Part shown: one piece after another, positions 55,401 to 61,842 of the stretch
Numbering within the stretch: the stretch's first letter is position 1
Layout: every line of letters begins with the position of its first letter
Source: Streptomyces lonarensis
GTDB lineage: Bacteria > Actinomycetota > Actinomycetes > Streptomycetales > Streptomycetaceae
Direction of reading: 5' to 3'
Assembly (NCBI RefSeq): GCF_012033735.1
Contig: NZ_JAAVJD010000003.1
Span: forward strand, 16,735-78,576
DNA length: 61,842 nt
The notes under the pieces: generated by a model
Seen by the model: only the letters and a program-made list of their open reading frames with translations
Told to the model about the DNA's origin: nothing
Database searches by the model: none
Made by a program: the position numbers and the translations under genes

Positions 55401-58400
55401 TCGGGCGCCATCGGGCGCAGGCCGAAGCCGCTGAGCTGCTCCCCCGCCGCGCCGCCGCCCATGCCGCCGCCGCCCCACAGGCCCCAGGCCACGGAGGTGC
55501 CGGCGAGGCCCTCCGCGCGGCGCCGCGCCACCAGCGCGTCGACGGCCGCGTTCGCCGCACCGTACCCGGCGAGCACGCCGCTGCCCCAGACGGCCGCGCC
55601 GGAGGAGAACACCACGAAGGCGTCCAGGTCGAGACCGCGCTCGACCGACAGCTCGTGCAGGTGCACCGCGCCGCCGACCTTCACGGAGGAGGCCGCGGAC
55701 AGGTCGTCGGTCGTCAGCGTCGCCATCGGCGCGGCATGCTCGGCACCGGCCGAGTGGACGACGGCGGAGACCTCGGGGCCGGTCGCGGAGAGGTGGTCGA
55801 GCAGGGCGCCGAGCGGCGCGCGCGCCGACACGTCGCAGGACAGCACGTCCACCGCGGTCCCCGCCAGGGCGAGTTCGGCCGCGAGCACCGCCACACCCGA
55901 AGCCGCCGGACCCGAGCGGGAGGTCAGCACCACCCGCGGGACACCACGCCCCGCCAGCAGACGCGCCGTACGACCACCGATCATCCCCGTACCGCCCGTG
56001 ATCAGCACCGAGCCGCGCGGCACGAACGCCTCAGCCGACGCGGCGTCCGCCGCGCGCGGAGCGTGCTCAAGACGCCGCGCGTACGCGCCCGAGGCACGCA
56101 GCGCCACCTGGTCCTCGCCGCCGCGCCCTCTCGCGAGGACGGCGATCAGGCCGGCGCCGACGACCTCGTCGAACTCCGCCGGCACATCGACCAGACCGCC
56201 CCACTGCCGCGCCAGCTCCAGACCCGCCGTCTGGCCCAGCGCCCACACCTGGGCCTGCGCCACGCTCGGCACCTCACCCGGCAGCACCGCCACGCCACCG
56301 CGCGTCAGCGCCCACACCGGCACCTCGAACCCGCCGTCCACCACCGCCTGCACCACACCCGCCGTGGCCGCCACGCCCGCGGGCGCCCAGTCGCCGCCAG
56401 GCACCGCCGTCTCGTCGAGCCCGAGCAGCGACACCACACCGGCGAGACCGCCACCGCCCGCACCCACGGCGTCCGCCACGGCGGCGCCGAGTACCGTCCG
56501 GTCCGTTCCGTCCACCTCGACGATCCGCACGTCCGCGCCGCCACGGCCGCCCACCGCCCGGGCCACCTCGGCCGCGAGACCGGCCTCCGCCGACGACGCC
56601 ACCACCAGCCACAGCCCCGAAAGGCCGCCGCCGGAGAGGGAGCCGAGCGACTCCCAGATCACCCGGTACCGCAGGCCGGCGACGGCGTCCCCGCCGGCTC
56701 CCCTGACCCGCTCGGGGAACTCCGGCCAGTACCTGCGGCGCTGGAACGCGTACGTCGGCAGCTCGACCGGACCGCCGGCCTCGGGCAGCACCGCCGTCCA
56801 GTCCAGCGGCAGCCCCCGCACGAACGCCTCGCCGAACGAACGCAGCAGCCGCGCCGCTCCCCCGTCGTCACGCCGCAGCGTGCCCACCGCGACGGGCGCC
56901 TGCCCGTCGGGTCCGTCGGCGATCGCCGGGGTCAGCACGGGGTGGGGGGACGTCTCGATGAAGGTGCCGTGTCCCGAGGCGACGAGGGAGCGCACGGCCC
57001 GCTCGAACTCGACGGTCTCCCGGAGGCTGGCGTACCAGTAGTCGGGCACGAGTTCGGGACCGGCGATCATGTCACCGCTCATGGCGGAGATCATGGGGAT
57101 GCGCGTCTCGCGCGGCGAGATGCCGTCGAGGACGGCCAGGATCTCCGCGCGCAGCTCGTCGACCTGGGGGCTGTGCGAGGCGTAGTCCACGGGGATCATC
57201 CGGGCGCGCACCGACTCGGGGCACGCCTCCTTGATCTCGCGCAGGGCGTCGGGGTCGCCGGAGACGACCGTCGCCCGCGGTCCGTTCACCGCCGCGACGG
57301 ACAGCCGCGCGCCGAACGGGGCGATGCGCTCGCGCACCGCCTCGGCCGGCTCGGCGATCGACAGCATGCCGCCGCGGCCGGCCAGCGCCTTCAGCGTCCT
57401 GCTGCGCAGCGTCACGACCTTGGCCGCGTCGTCGAGGGACAGGATGCCCGCCACGGCCGCGGCGGCGATCTCGCCCTGCGAGTGGCCGACGACCGCGTCG
57501 GGAACGACGCCGGCCGCCTGCCAGACCGCGGCCAGCGAAACCATCACGGCCCACAGCGCGGGCTGGACCACGTCGGCGGCCTCGAACCCGTGCTCACCCG
57601 CGAGCACAGCGTCGAGCTCCCAGTCCACGAACGGCGCGAGCGCCGCCGCGCACTCGGCGAGCCGCGCCGCGAAGACCGGGGACGCCTCGGCGAGTTCGCG
57701 GCCCATGCCGATCCACTGCGAGCCCTGGCCGGGGAAGACGAAGACCGTCTTGCCCACCACGGCGGGCGCGAGCGTCCCGCTCACGACGCCGGGAGCGGGC
57801 TGGTCGGTGGAGACCGCGGCCAGACCGGCGAGCAGCTCCTCACGCCCGGCGCCCAGCACCACCGCGCGCCGTTCGAAGACCGAGCGCGTGGTGACGAGCG
57901 ACCGTGCCACGTCGGGCAGCGCCAGTTCCGGGCGCGCCGCCACGTGCTCCCGCAGCCGCCCGGCCTGCTCGGCCAGCGCGGTCGCGGAGCGCCCCGAGAC
58001 GGCGAACGGAACCACCCCGGCGTCCTCGCGCAGCAGCGGCGTGCGCTCGGCGCCCGCCCCGGCGGCGGAGGCGCCGGGTGCCGCGTCCTCGGCAGCGGCT
58101 GCTTCGGACGGGACGGCTTCGGCGGAGACGGGCTCCTCCTGGGGCGCCTCCTCCACGATGACGTGCGCGTTGGTGCCGCTGATGCCGAACGCCGAGACGC
58201 CGGCGCGGCGCGGCCGTTCACCCGCGGGCCACTCGACGGCCTCCTGGAGCAGGCGCACATGGCCGGCCGACCAGTCGACGTGCGGGGTCGGCTCGCTCGC
58301 GTGCAGGGTCGCGGGGAGCATGCCGTGCCGCAGCGACAGCACCATCTTGATGATTCCGGCGACGCCGGCGGCCTGCTGGGTGTGCCCGAGGTTGGACTTG

Positions 58401-59521
58401 ATCGAGCCGAGCAGCAGCGGCTTGTCGGCCGGGTGCCCCTGCCCGTAGGTCGCGAGCAGGGCCTGCGCCTCGATCGGGTCGCCCAGCGTGGTGCCCGTGC
58501 CGTGCGCCTCGACCACGTCCACGTCGGCCGTGGTCAGGCGGGCGTTGGCCAGCGCGGCGCGGATGACGCGCCGCTGGGAGGGACCGTTCGGGGCGGACAG
58601 GCCGTTGGAGGCGCCGTCCTGGTTGTGCGCGCTGCCCACGATCGTGGCCAGCACGTGGTGGCCGTTGCGGCGCGCGTCCGAGAGGCGCTCGAGCACGAGC
58701 ATGCCCACGCCCTCGGCGATGCCCATGCCGTCGGCGCCCGCGCCGAACGCCTTGCAGCGTCCGTCGGCCGCAAGGCCGTTCTGCGCCGAGAAGCCCACGA
58801 ACGAGCCGGGCCCGACGAGCACGGTGACGCCGCCGGCGAGTGCCATCGAGCACTCGCCACCGCGCAGCGCCTGCGCCGCGAGGTGGACGGCCACCAGGGA
58901 GGAGGAACAGGCGGTGTCCACCGACACCGCGGGACCGTTGAGGCCCAGCGTGTACGCGATCCGGCCGGAGAGCACGCTCATCGCCGTGCCCGTGATCAGG
59001 TGCGCCTCCGAACCGGAGATGTCGCCGCCGGAGTTGGCGTAGTCGGAGGGCGAGGCTCCGACGAAGACGCTGGTGGACGTGGAGCGCAGGGCCGCGGGGT
59101 CGATGCCGGCCCGTTCGATCGCCTCCCAGGTCGTCTCGAGCAGCACCCGCTGCTGCGGGTCCATGGCCAATGCCTCACGCGGACTGATCCCGAAGAACGA
59201 GGCGTCGAAGTCGGTCGCCCCCGACAGGAAGCCGGCCTGGGAGACGTCGCTGGTGAACGTCGCCTCCGGGTCGGTGTCGAAGAGCGCCTCGAGGTCCCAG
59301 CCACGGTCGGTGGGGAAGCCCTCGATGGCGTCCCCACCGGCGGCCAGCAGTTCCCACAGCTCCTCGGGGTTGCGGACCCCGCCCGGGTAGCGGCAGGCCA
59401 TCCCGACGATCGCGATCGGTTCCCGCTCGCGCTCCGTCACCTCACGCAGCCGCGCCCGCGTCGTACGGAGCTTCGCGGTGGTCTGCTTGAGGAAGTCGAG
59501 GAGCTTTTCCTCGTTCTGCAT
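49421..59521 (-). CDS. Type I PKS, two modules plus terminal thioesterase
   Basis: A 3366-residue modular synthase: N-terminal docking coil (1-33), KS1 (Cys about 204 in DTACSSSL), AT1 (GHSQGE about 678, YASH motif), KR1 (about 1170), ACP1 (GFDSV about 1486), KS2 (DTACSASL about 1712), AT2 (GHSQGE about 2176), KR2 (about 2674), ACP2 (GFNSL about 2990) and TE (GYSSGG about 3205, His in GDHFSM). No dehydratase or enoylreductase is seen. AT1 looks methylmalonyl-specific. AT2 has FVAH where YASH or HAFH is expected. Both KRs have Trp eight residues before the catalytic Tyr and no LDD loop, so A-type, without the A2 His (A1). It performs the last two extensions and chain release. Confidence 0.95.
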   Translation of the reverse strand: MQNEEKLLDFLKQTTAKLRTTRARLREVTEREREPIAIVGMACRYPGGVRNPEELWELLAAGGDAIEGFPTDRGWDLEALFDTDPEATFTSDVSQAGFLSGATDFDASFFGISPREALAMDPQQRVLLETTWEAIERAGIDPAALRSTSTSVFVGASPSDYANSGGDISGSEAHLITGTAMSVLSGRIAYTLGLNGPAVSVDTACSSSLVAVHLAAQALRGGECSMALAGGVTVLVGPGSFVGFSAQNGLAADGRCKAFGAGADGMGIAEGVGMLVLERLSDARRNGHHVLATIVGSAHNQDGASNGLSAPNGPSQRRVIRAALANARLTTADVDVVEAHGTGTTLGDPIEAQALLATYGQGHPADKPLLLGSIKSNLGHTQQAAGVAGIIKMVLSLRHGMLPATLHASEPTPHVDWSAGHVRLLQEAVEWPAGERPRRAGVSAFGISGTNAHVIVEEAPQEEPVSAEAVPSEAAAAEDAAPGASAAGAGAERTPLLREDAGVVPFAVSGRSATALAEQAGRLREHVAARPELALPDVARSLVTTRSVFERRAVVLGAGREELLAGLAAVSTDQPAPGVVSGTLAPAVVGKTVFVFPGQGSQWIGMGRELAEASPVFAARLAECAAALAPFVDWELDAVLAGEHGFEAADVVQPALWAVMVSLAAVWQAAGVVPDAVVGHSQGEIAAAAVAGILSLDDAAKVVTLRSRTLKALAGRGGMLSIAEPAEAVRERIAPFGARLSVAAVNGPRATVVSGDPDALREIKEACPESVRARMIPVDYASHSPQVDELRAEILAVLDGISPRETRIPMISAMSGDMIAGPELVPDYWYASLRETVEFERAVRSLVASGHGTFIETSPHPVLTPAIADGPDGQAPVAVGTLRRDDGGAARLLRSFGEAFVRGLPLDWTAVLPEAGGPVELPTYAFQRRRYWPEFPERVRGAGGDAVAGLRYRVIWESLGSLSGGGLSGLWLVVASSAEAGLAAEVARAVGGRGGADVRIVEVDGTDRTVLGAAVADAVGAGGGGLAGVVSLLGLDETAVPGGDWAPAGVAATAGVVQAVVDGGFEVPVWALTRGGVAVLPGEVPSVAQAQVWALGQTAGLELARQWGGLVDVPAEFDEVVGAGLIAVLARGRGGEDQVALRASGAYARRLEHAPRAADAASAEAFVPRGSVLITGGTGMIGGRTARLLAGRGVPRVVLTSRSGPAASGVAVLAAELALAGTAVDVLSCDVSARAPLGALLDHLSATGPEVSAVVHSAGAEHAAPMATLTTDDLSAASSVKVGGAVHLHELSVERGLDLDAFVVFSSGAAVWGSGVLAGYGAANAAVDALVARRRAEGLAGTSVAWGLWGGGGMGGGAAGEQLSGFGLRPMAPERGIQGLAQALDDGEDHLVVADIDWERFLPIYTLHRPSPFLSTLPEAIRAAAAEAEQESAETGADAPPLVRRLTALPPAEREAALVAAVRAEAAAALGYGDAEEIDPEQAFRDLGFDSVMAVALRNRLGEATGLRLPSTVVFDYPSVTALSDKLHGDLFGVAEPAAEAAVAPRHAPADEDDPIVIVGMGCRLPGGATSPERLWQLLADGTDAISPYPEYRGWDMTTAFGLEGGYVHEAADFDPAFFGIGPNEALAMDPQQRLLLEISWEALERAGIDPIGLRGSRTGVFVGGWMQLYTHALDGSTADLGESTPVSDGGAVLSGRVSYNLGLEGPSLTIDTACSASLAALHLACQALRSGECDLALAGGVTVMAAPSAFAFGAGMGLSQYGRSKAFSVSADGMGMGEGAGMLAVERLSAARRHGHPVLAVVRGTAINQDGASNGFTAPSGLAQQRVIRAALASGGLTPDQVDAVDAHGTGTVLGDPIEASALLATYGQNRPEDRPLWLGSIKSNIGHAQGAAGVAGLIKMVLAMRHGALPRSLYSEQPSRQIDWDSGRVRLLTEHRPWPAREGAPRRAGVSSFGISGTNAHIILEEPPAEPAADEGAPAGPETAAGVPLLGRDVDVTAWVISARGPEALAAQADRVLPLARDTDGAGPAAVARALVTRRSRFPHRAVVVGEGRAALAETLAAVAGSRPDAAAAVGTIPTGGPGRTAFVFPGQGSQWAGMGRRMVHESPVFAAEFARCVEALAPYVEWDAYAVLEGAQDAPSLEAAEVMQPVLWAVMVSLAAVWRAAGVRPDVVVGHSQGEVAAATVAGILSREDAARVVAVRARLLTGLGVEGGMLSVVLPADEVEELMQPWAGRLSVAAVNSPLATVASGEPEAMVEFERLLRKRRAMRWRVPVTGFVAHSRLCEPLAETLPAALAGIAPRTGEVPFFSTVEGRLVDGAELGPEYWYANVRRTVRFGEAVEALAATGHRTFLEVSAHPVLLTAVEEVLVPRADLPDPVLIDTLRRDDGGVDRLLRSFGEAFVRGLPLDWTAVLPEAGGPVELPTYAFQHRRYWPEYPDRVPGAGTDLAAGLRYRVIWESLGSLSGGGLSGLWLVLTSTAEAGLAAEVARAVGGRGGADVRIVEVDGTDRAVLGAAVADAADGSPLRGVVSLLGLDETAVPGGDCAPAGVAATAGVVQAVVDGGFEVPVWALTRGGVAVLPGEVPSVAQAQVWALGQTAGLELARQWGGLVDVPAEFDEVVGAGLIAVLAAGPGGEDQVALRASGAYARRLEHAPRAADAASAEAFVPRGSVLITGGTGMIGGRTARLLAGRGVPRVVLTSRSGPAASGVAVLAAELALAGTAVDVLSCDVSARAPLGALLDHASATGPEVSAIVHSAGVEHGAPIVTLTPDDLVAASAVKVGGAVHLHELSVERGLDLDAFVVFSSGAAVWGSGILAAYGAANAALDALVARRRAEGLAGTSVAWGLWGGGGMGAGDAGDELSDYGLRPMAPERGIQGLAQALDDGEDHLVVADIDWNRFLETYTLYRPSPFLSTLPEAIRAAAAEEENPGASPEAAALRKRLAAAPSPLERATVLLDVVREHAAAVLGHPDAAAVQPDATFLEQGFNSLSAVELRNRLARVTGLRLTGPLTLDHPTPIDTADHLRERLASDAAGQDGADRPARRFVLPDPSGTEGGDLAGTPDAGATISESLTALYTSAHRSGRGADAMRMITGLAAFRPSFDSPAELAGFPPLVPLARGTEGPTLICLPSFGATADAQEFVRLAHGFQGRRQILAATVPGYAPGEPLAASPDALLDLYVETVLAAPETAADAGPFVLVGYSSGGLTAHALAARLTDRGRPPAALVLLDTFTPEMAGVPDDLLAELPAAVLENNRGSTGVDGIGGDDWLTAFAHYYDFDWRAHLPHAGDLPTLLVRHADSADGQVGAADFVRAPWAYSGDVTPAAVPGDHFSMIGSRAETTARAVESWLATHFSATQDRDDD
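50822..52330. repeat. KR-region repeat, module 2 copy
   Basis: The reductase region of module 2 is nearly identical at the DNA level to that of module 1 (55328-56842), with an offset of 4506 then 4512 bases. Runs of more than 200 bases without change occur, for example 51287-51549. This is beyond what protein conservation needs and points to recent duplication or gene conversion. Confidence 0.85.
55328..56842. repeat. KR-region repeat, module 1 copy
   Basis: Partner of the repeat at 50822-52330. The copies differ by a two-codon length change near 56440-56480 and by scattered substitutions. The KS and AT regions outside the block are clearly more diverged. The start of the TE-side linker is not shared. 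Confidence 0.85.
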
Positions 59522-59590
59522 CGTCCTTGTACCCTTCGACCTGTTTCGGGAGTGAGGTGGAGCCGGCGGGGCTGCTGGGAGCGGCAGGGG

Positions 59591-61842
59591 TCAGTCGAAG
59601 TCGGGATCGTCGAGTTCGTCCTTCAGGAGCGCGAACATCTCATCGGCGGTGGCCTCTTCGAGCTTGCGCTTCCCTTCCTCCTCCGCGGCGGCTCCGGCCT
59701 GTCCCTGGTCGGACCGCACGGCCCGGAAGTGCTGGGTCAGCGCCTCCAGGCGGGCGACGATCTCGGCGCGTGCCTCGTCGTCGGGCGGCGTGAGCCCGGC
59801 CGCGAGGCGGTCGAACTCGTCGAGGACGGCCGAGTGGCCGACCAGTTCGTGGCCGAAGAGCTCGGTGAGCAGGTGATCGGCGAGAGCCGTCGGGTTCGGG
59901 TGGTCGAACACCAGGGTCGAAGGCAGCTTCACCCCGGCCGCGGCGTTGAGCCGGTTCCGCAGCTCGACCGCGGTCAGCGAGTCGAAGCCGATGTCCCGGA
60001 ACGCGCGCTCGGCCGGTATCTCGGCCACCGACTTGTGGCCGAGCACGGCGGTGGCGTGCGAGCGCACCAGGTCGATGACCGTACGGCGGCGCTCGTCCGC
60101 CGACAGGCCGGACAGCCGGGAGACGTACTCGCCACGGGCGTTCGCCTGCGGGTCGGCCGATCCGGCGGGCTCGGCCTCGTCCCGCGCCTCCGGGATCGTG
60201 TCGAGCAGCGGACGGGGCCGCGCCGCGCTGAAGACCGGAGCGAACTTCTTCCATTCCACGTCCGCGACCGCGATGTGCGTCTCATCGTCGCTGATGATCT
60301 CGCCCAGCATGGTCAGCGCCCGGTCCTTGTCCAGGAAGCTGATGCCCTGCTTGCGCAGGAAGCTGGGTGTCACCTGGCCGGCGCCCTGCTCCATCTCCTC
60401 GTCGATGGCGTCCCAGTCTCGGGTGTTCCACACGCCCCAGGCGATGGACGTGCCCGGCAGGCCGCGGCCCCGGCGGTCCTCCGCCAGCGCGTCGAGGAAG
60501 GAGTTGCCGGCGGCGTAGGCGCCGTGGTCGTTGCTGCCCCAGGTCGCGGAGATGGAGGAGAACAGGACGAACTCGTCCAGGTCGAGACCCGTCGTCGCCA
60601 CGTCCAGGTTGAGCGCCCCGAGGGCCTTCGCGCCGAGCGCCACGGAGAGGCCCGCGCGGTCGGTGTCCGCCACCCGGGCGAGGAACTGCGTGTTCGCCGA
60701 GTGCAGCACGGACGAGAGGCGGGGACCGGTTCGCTCGACCCACCCGACGAGACCGGTCACCTGGTCAAGGGCGCCGAGGTCGCAGCTCACCACCTCCACG
60801 CTCGATCCGGCGTTCGCGACCGAGGCGGCGAGCTGCGCCACCCCCTGCGCGGACGGGCCGGAACGGGAGGTCAGCACGACGCGGGGCGCCTCGCGCTCGG
60901 CGAGCCAGCTTCCGATGTGCGGGCCGATGGAGCCGGTGCCGCCGGTCAGCAGGACCGTGCCGCGCGGGTTCCACTGCCCCGCCTCGGCGCGGCGGGCCTC
61001 GGCCCGCACCAGACGCCGCAGGAAGACGCCCGAGGGCCGCAGCGCGACCTGGTCCTCGCTGCCGTCCGCGATGACCGCGGCGAGCCTGGCGCCGGTACGG
61101 GCGTCGAACTCCGCCGGCAGGTCGATCAGGCCGCCCCACTCGTTCGGGTGCTCCAGGCCGGCCGTCCGGCCGAGGCCCCAGACCTGCGCCTGCAGCGGGT
61201 TGGTCGTCACCTCGCCGGCGCCGGTCTGCACCGCGCCCCGGGTCAACACCCACAGCGGTGCGGTGATGCCCGCCCCGCCCAGGGTCTGCATGAGGTCCAC
61301 CGTCGCGGCCGTGCCGCGGGGCACCGACGGGAAGTCCGCGTCGGGGGTGTCGTCCAGCGCGAGCAGCGAGACCACGCCGCTCACGTGTGCGACCGCGGAC
61401 ACGTCGAGGTCCGCCGTCCCCGCGACCGTGATCACCTCGGCGCCGTGCCCGGTCAGCGCGGCTTCGACGGCCGCACGGTCGGGGTCGTCCCCGACGAGCA
61501 GCCAGGTGCCCGTGAAGGAGCCGGTGCTGTCCTTGCCGCTCTCCTGCCAGGTGATCCGGTAGCGCCAGTCGTCCACCGATCCGCCGGCGTGCTCCAGTTC
61601 CGGGACCTCGGGCCAGTACCTGCGGTGCTGGAAGGCGTAGGTGGGCAGGTCGACAGCCGTGCCGGTGCCGAGGACGGCGGACCAGTCGACGTCGACTCCG
61701 CCGACGTGGGCTTCGGCGAGGGAGGTCAGGAGGCGTTCGGCGCCGCCGTCGTCACGCCGCAGCGTGCCCACCGTCACCGGCGCCTGCTCATCGAGCGTGT
61801 CACCGATCGCACCCGTCAACACCGGATGCCCCGACACCTCCA
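59591..61842 (-). CDS. C-terminal part of an upstream modular PKS (partial)
   Basis: The last 750 or so residues of a type I PKS that continues beyond the window. Visible are the end of an AT domain, the post-AT linker (LPTYAFQHRRYWPE), a complete KR (TGGTGSIG; Ser and Tyr in FSSISATWGSNDHGAYAAGN), an ACP (GFDSLTAVELRNRL) and a C-terminal docking domain (EIVARLEALTQHFRAV to the acidic end). The KR has both the A-type Trp and a His three residues before the catalytic Tyr, the A2 pattern, which predicts an epimerised alpha-methyl and an L-hydroxyl. It stops 69 bases before the next PKS start, and its docking end should pair with that protein. Confidence 0.93.
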   Translation of the reverse strand, partial: EVSGHPVLTGAIGDTLDEQAPVTVGTLRRDDGGAERLLTSLAEAHVGGVDVDWSAVLGTGTAVDLPTYAFQHRRYWPEVPELEHAGGSVDDWRYRITWQESGKDSTGSFTGTWLLVGDDPDRAAVEAALTGHGAEVITVAGTADLDVSAVAHVSGVVSLLALDDTPDADFPSVPRGTAATVDLMQTLGGAGITAPLWVLTRGAVQTGAGEVTTNPLQAQVWGLGRTAGLEHPNEWGGLIDLPAEFDARTGARLAAVIADGSEDQVALRPSGVFLRRLVRAEARRAEAGQWNPRGTVLLTGGTGSIGPHIGSWLAEREAPRVVLTSRSGPSAQGVAQLAASVANAGSSVEVVSCDLGALDQVTGLVGWVERTGPRLSSVLHSANTQFLARVADTDRAGLSVALGAKALGALNLDVATTGLDLDEFVLFSSISATWGSNDHGAYAAGNSFLDALAEDRRGRGLPGTSIAWGVWNTRDWDAIDEEMEQGAGQVTPSFLRKQGISFLDKDRALTMLGEIISDDETHIAVADVEWKKFAPVFSAARPRPLLDTIPEARDEAEPAGSADPQANARGEYVSRLSGLSADERRRTVIDLVRSHATAVLGHKSVAEIPAERAFRDIGFDSLTAVELRNRLNAAAGVKLPSTLVFDHPNPTALADHLLTELFGHELVGHSAVLDEFDRLAAGLTPPDDEARAEIVARLEALTQHFRAVRSDQGQAGAAAEEEGKRKLEEATADEMFALLKDELDDPDFD

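Noticed and set aside
49421..59521. Dehydratase domains in the two-module PKS
   Set aside because: The region between AT and KR is the KR structural subdomain (RYRVIWESLGSL onward); no HxxxGxxxxP motif was seen.

Overview
The window is very GC-rich actinobacterial DNA, most likely from Streptomyces. Support for this comes from strong GC3 bias, many GTG starts, GTGA/ATGA overlaps, a CebR-type operator before a cellulase, and large secondary-metabolite loci. No rRNA, tRNA, CRISPR array, insertion sequence or phage gene was recognised.

Left edge (1-5.1 kb): the end of an unknown gene, a small hypothetical protein coupled to an MFS exporter, a YjbQ-family protein, and a secreted GH5 endoglucanase behind a CebR box.

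5.0-18.6 kb (minus strand): one tightly coupled operon. It holds an MFS exporter, a KASIII, an ACP, and five genes matching the isonitrile-lipopeptide (INLP) set in the order scoE-scoD-scoC-scoB-scoA (compare M. tuberculosis Rv0097-Rv0101). A FecBCD-type ABC importer follows. INLPs are known copper/zinc-binding metallophores. The neighbouring block at 19.3-25.1 kb fits that role: an Asp/Asn-hydroxylase-like dioxygenase, a His-rich membrane protein, an ECF sigma factor, a PCuAC-like protein, a Cu+ P1B-ATPase and a small His-tailed membrane protein. I read the whole 5-25 kb region as a copper (chalkophore) acquisition and homeostasis island.

25.3-26.9 kb: KDPG aldolase and KDG kinase (Entner-Doudoroff branch), probably unrelated to either cluster.

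27.1-61.8 kb: the downstream end of a modular type I polyketide cluster. From right to left it has the end of one PKS protein, a two-module PKS ending in a thioesterase, and fkbK-J-I-H genes for a hydroxy/methoxymalonyl-ACP extender with no O-methyltransferase in view. Next come a terminator, a NarL-type regulator, a GIY-YIG-like ORF, a broken SDR, a type II thioesterase, three tandem LAL regulators (two with damaged P-loops) and a PAS-LuxR regulator. Last are deoxysugar genes: rmlA and rmlB are intact, but the glycosyltransferase and NDP-hexose 2,3-dehydratase each need several frame changes to be read. The glycosylation branch therefore looks inactivated, unless those frameshifts are sequence errors.
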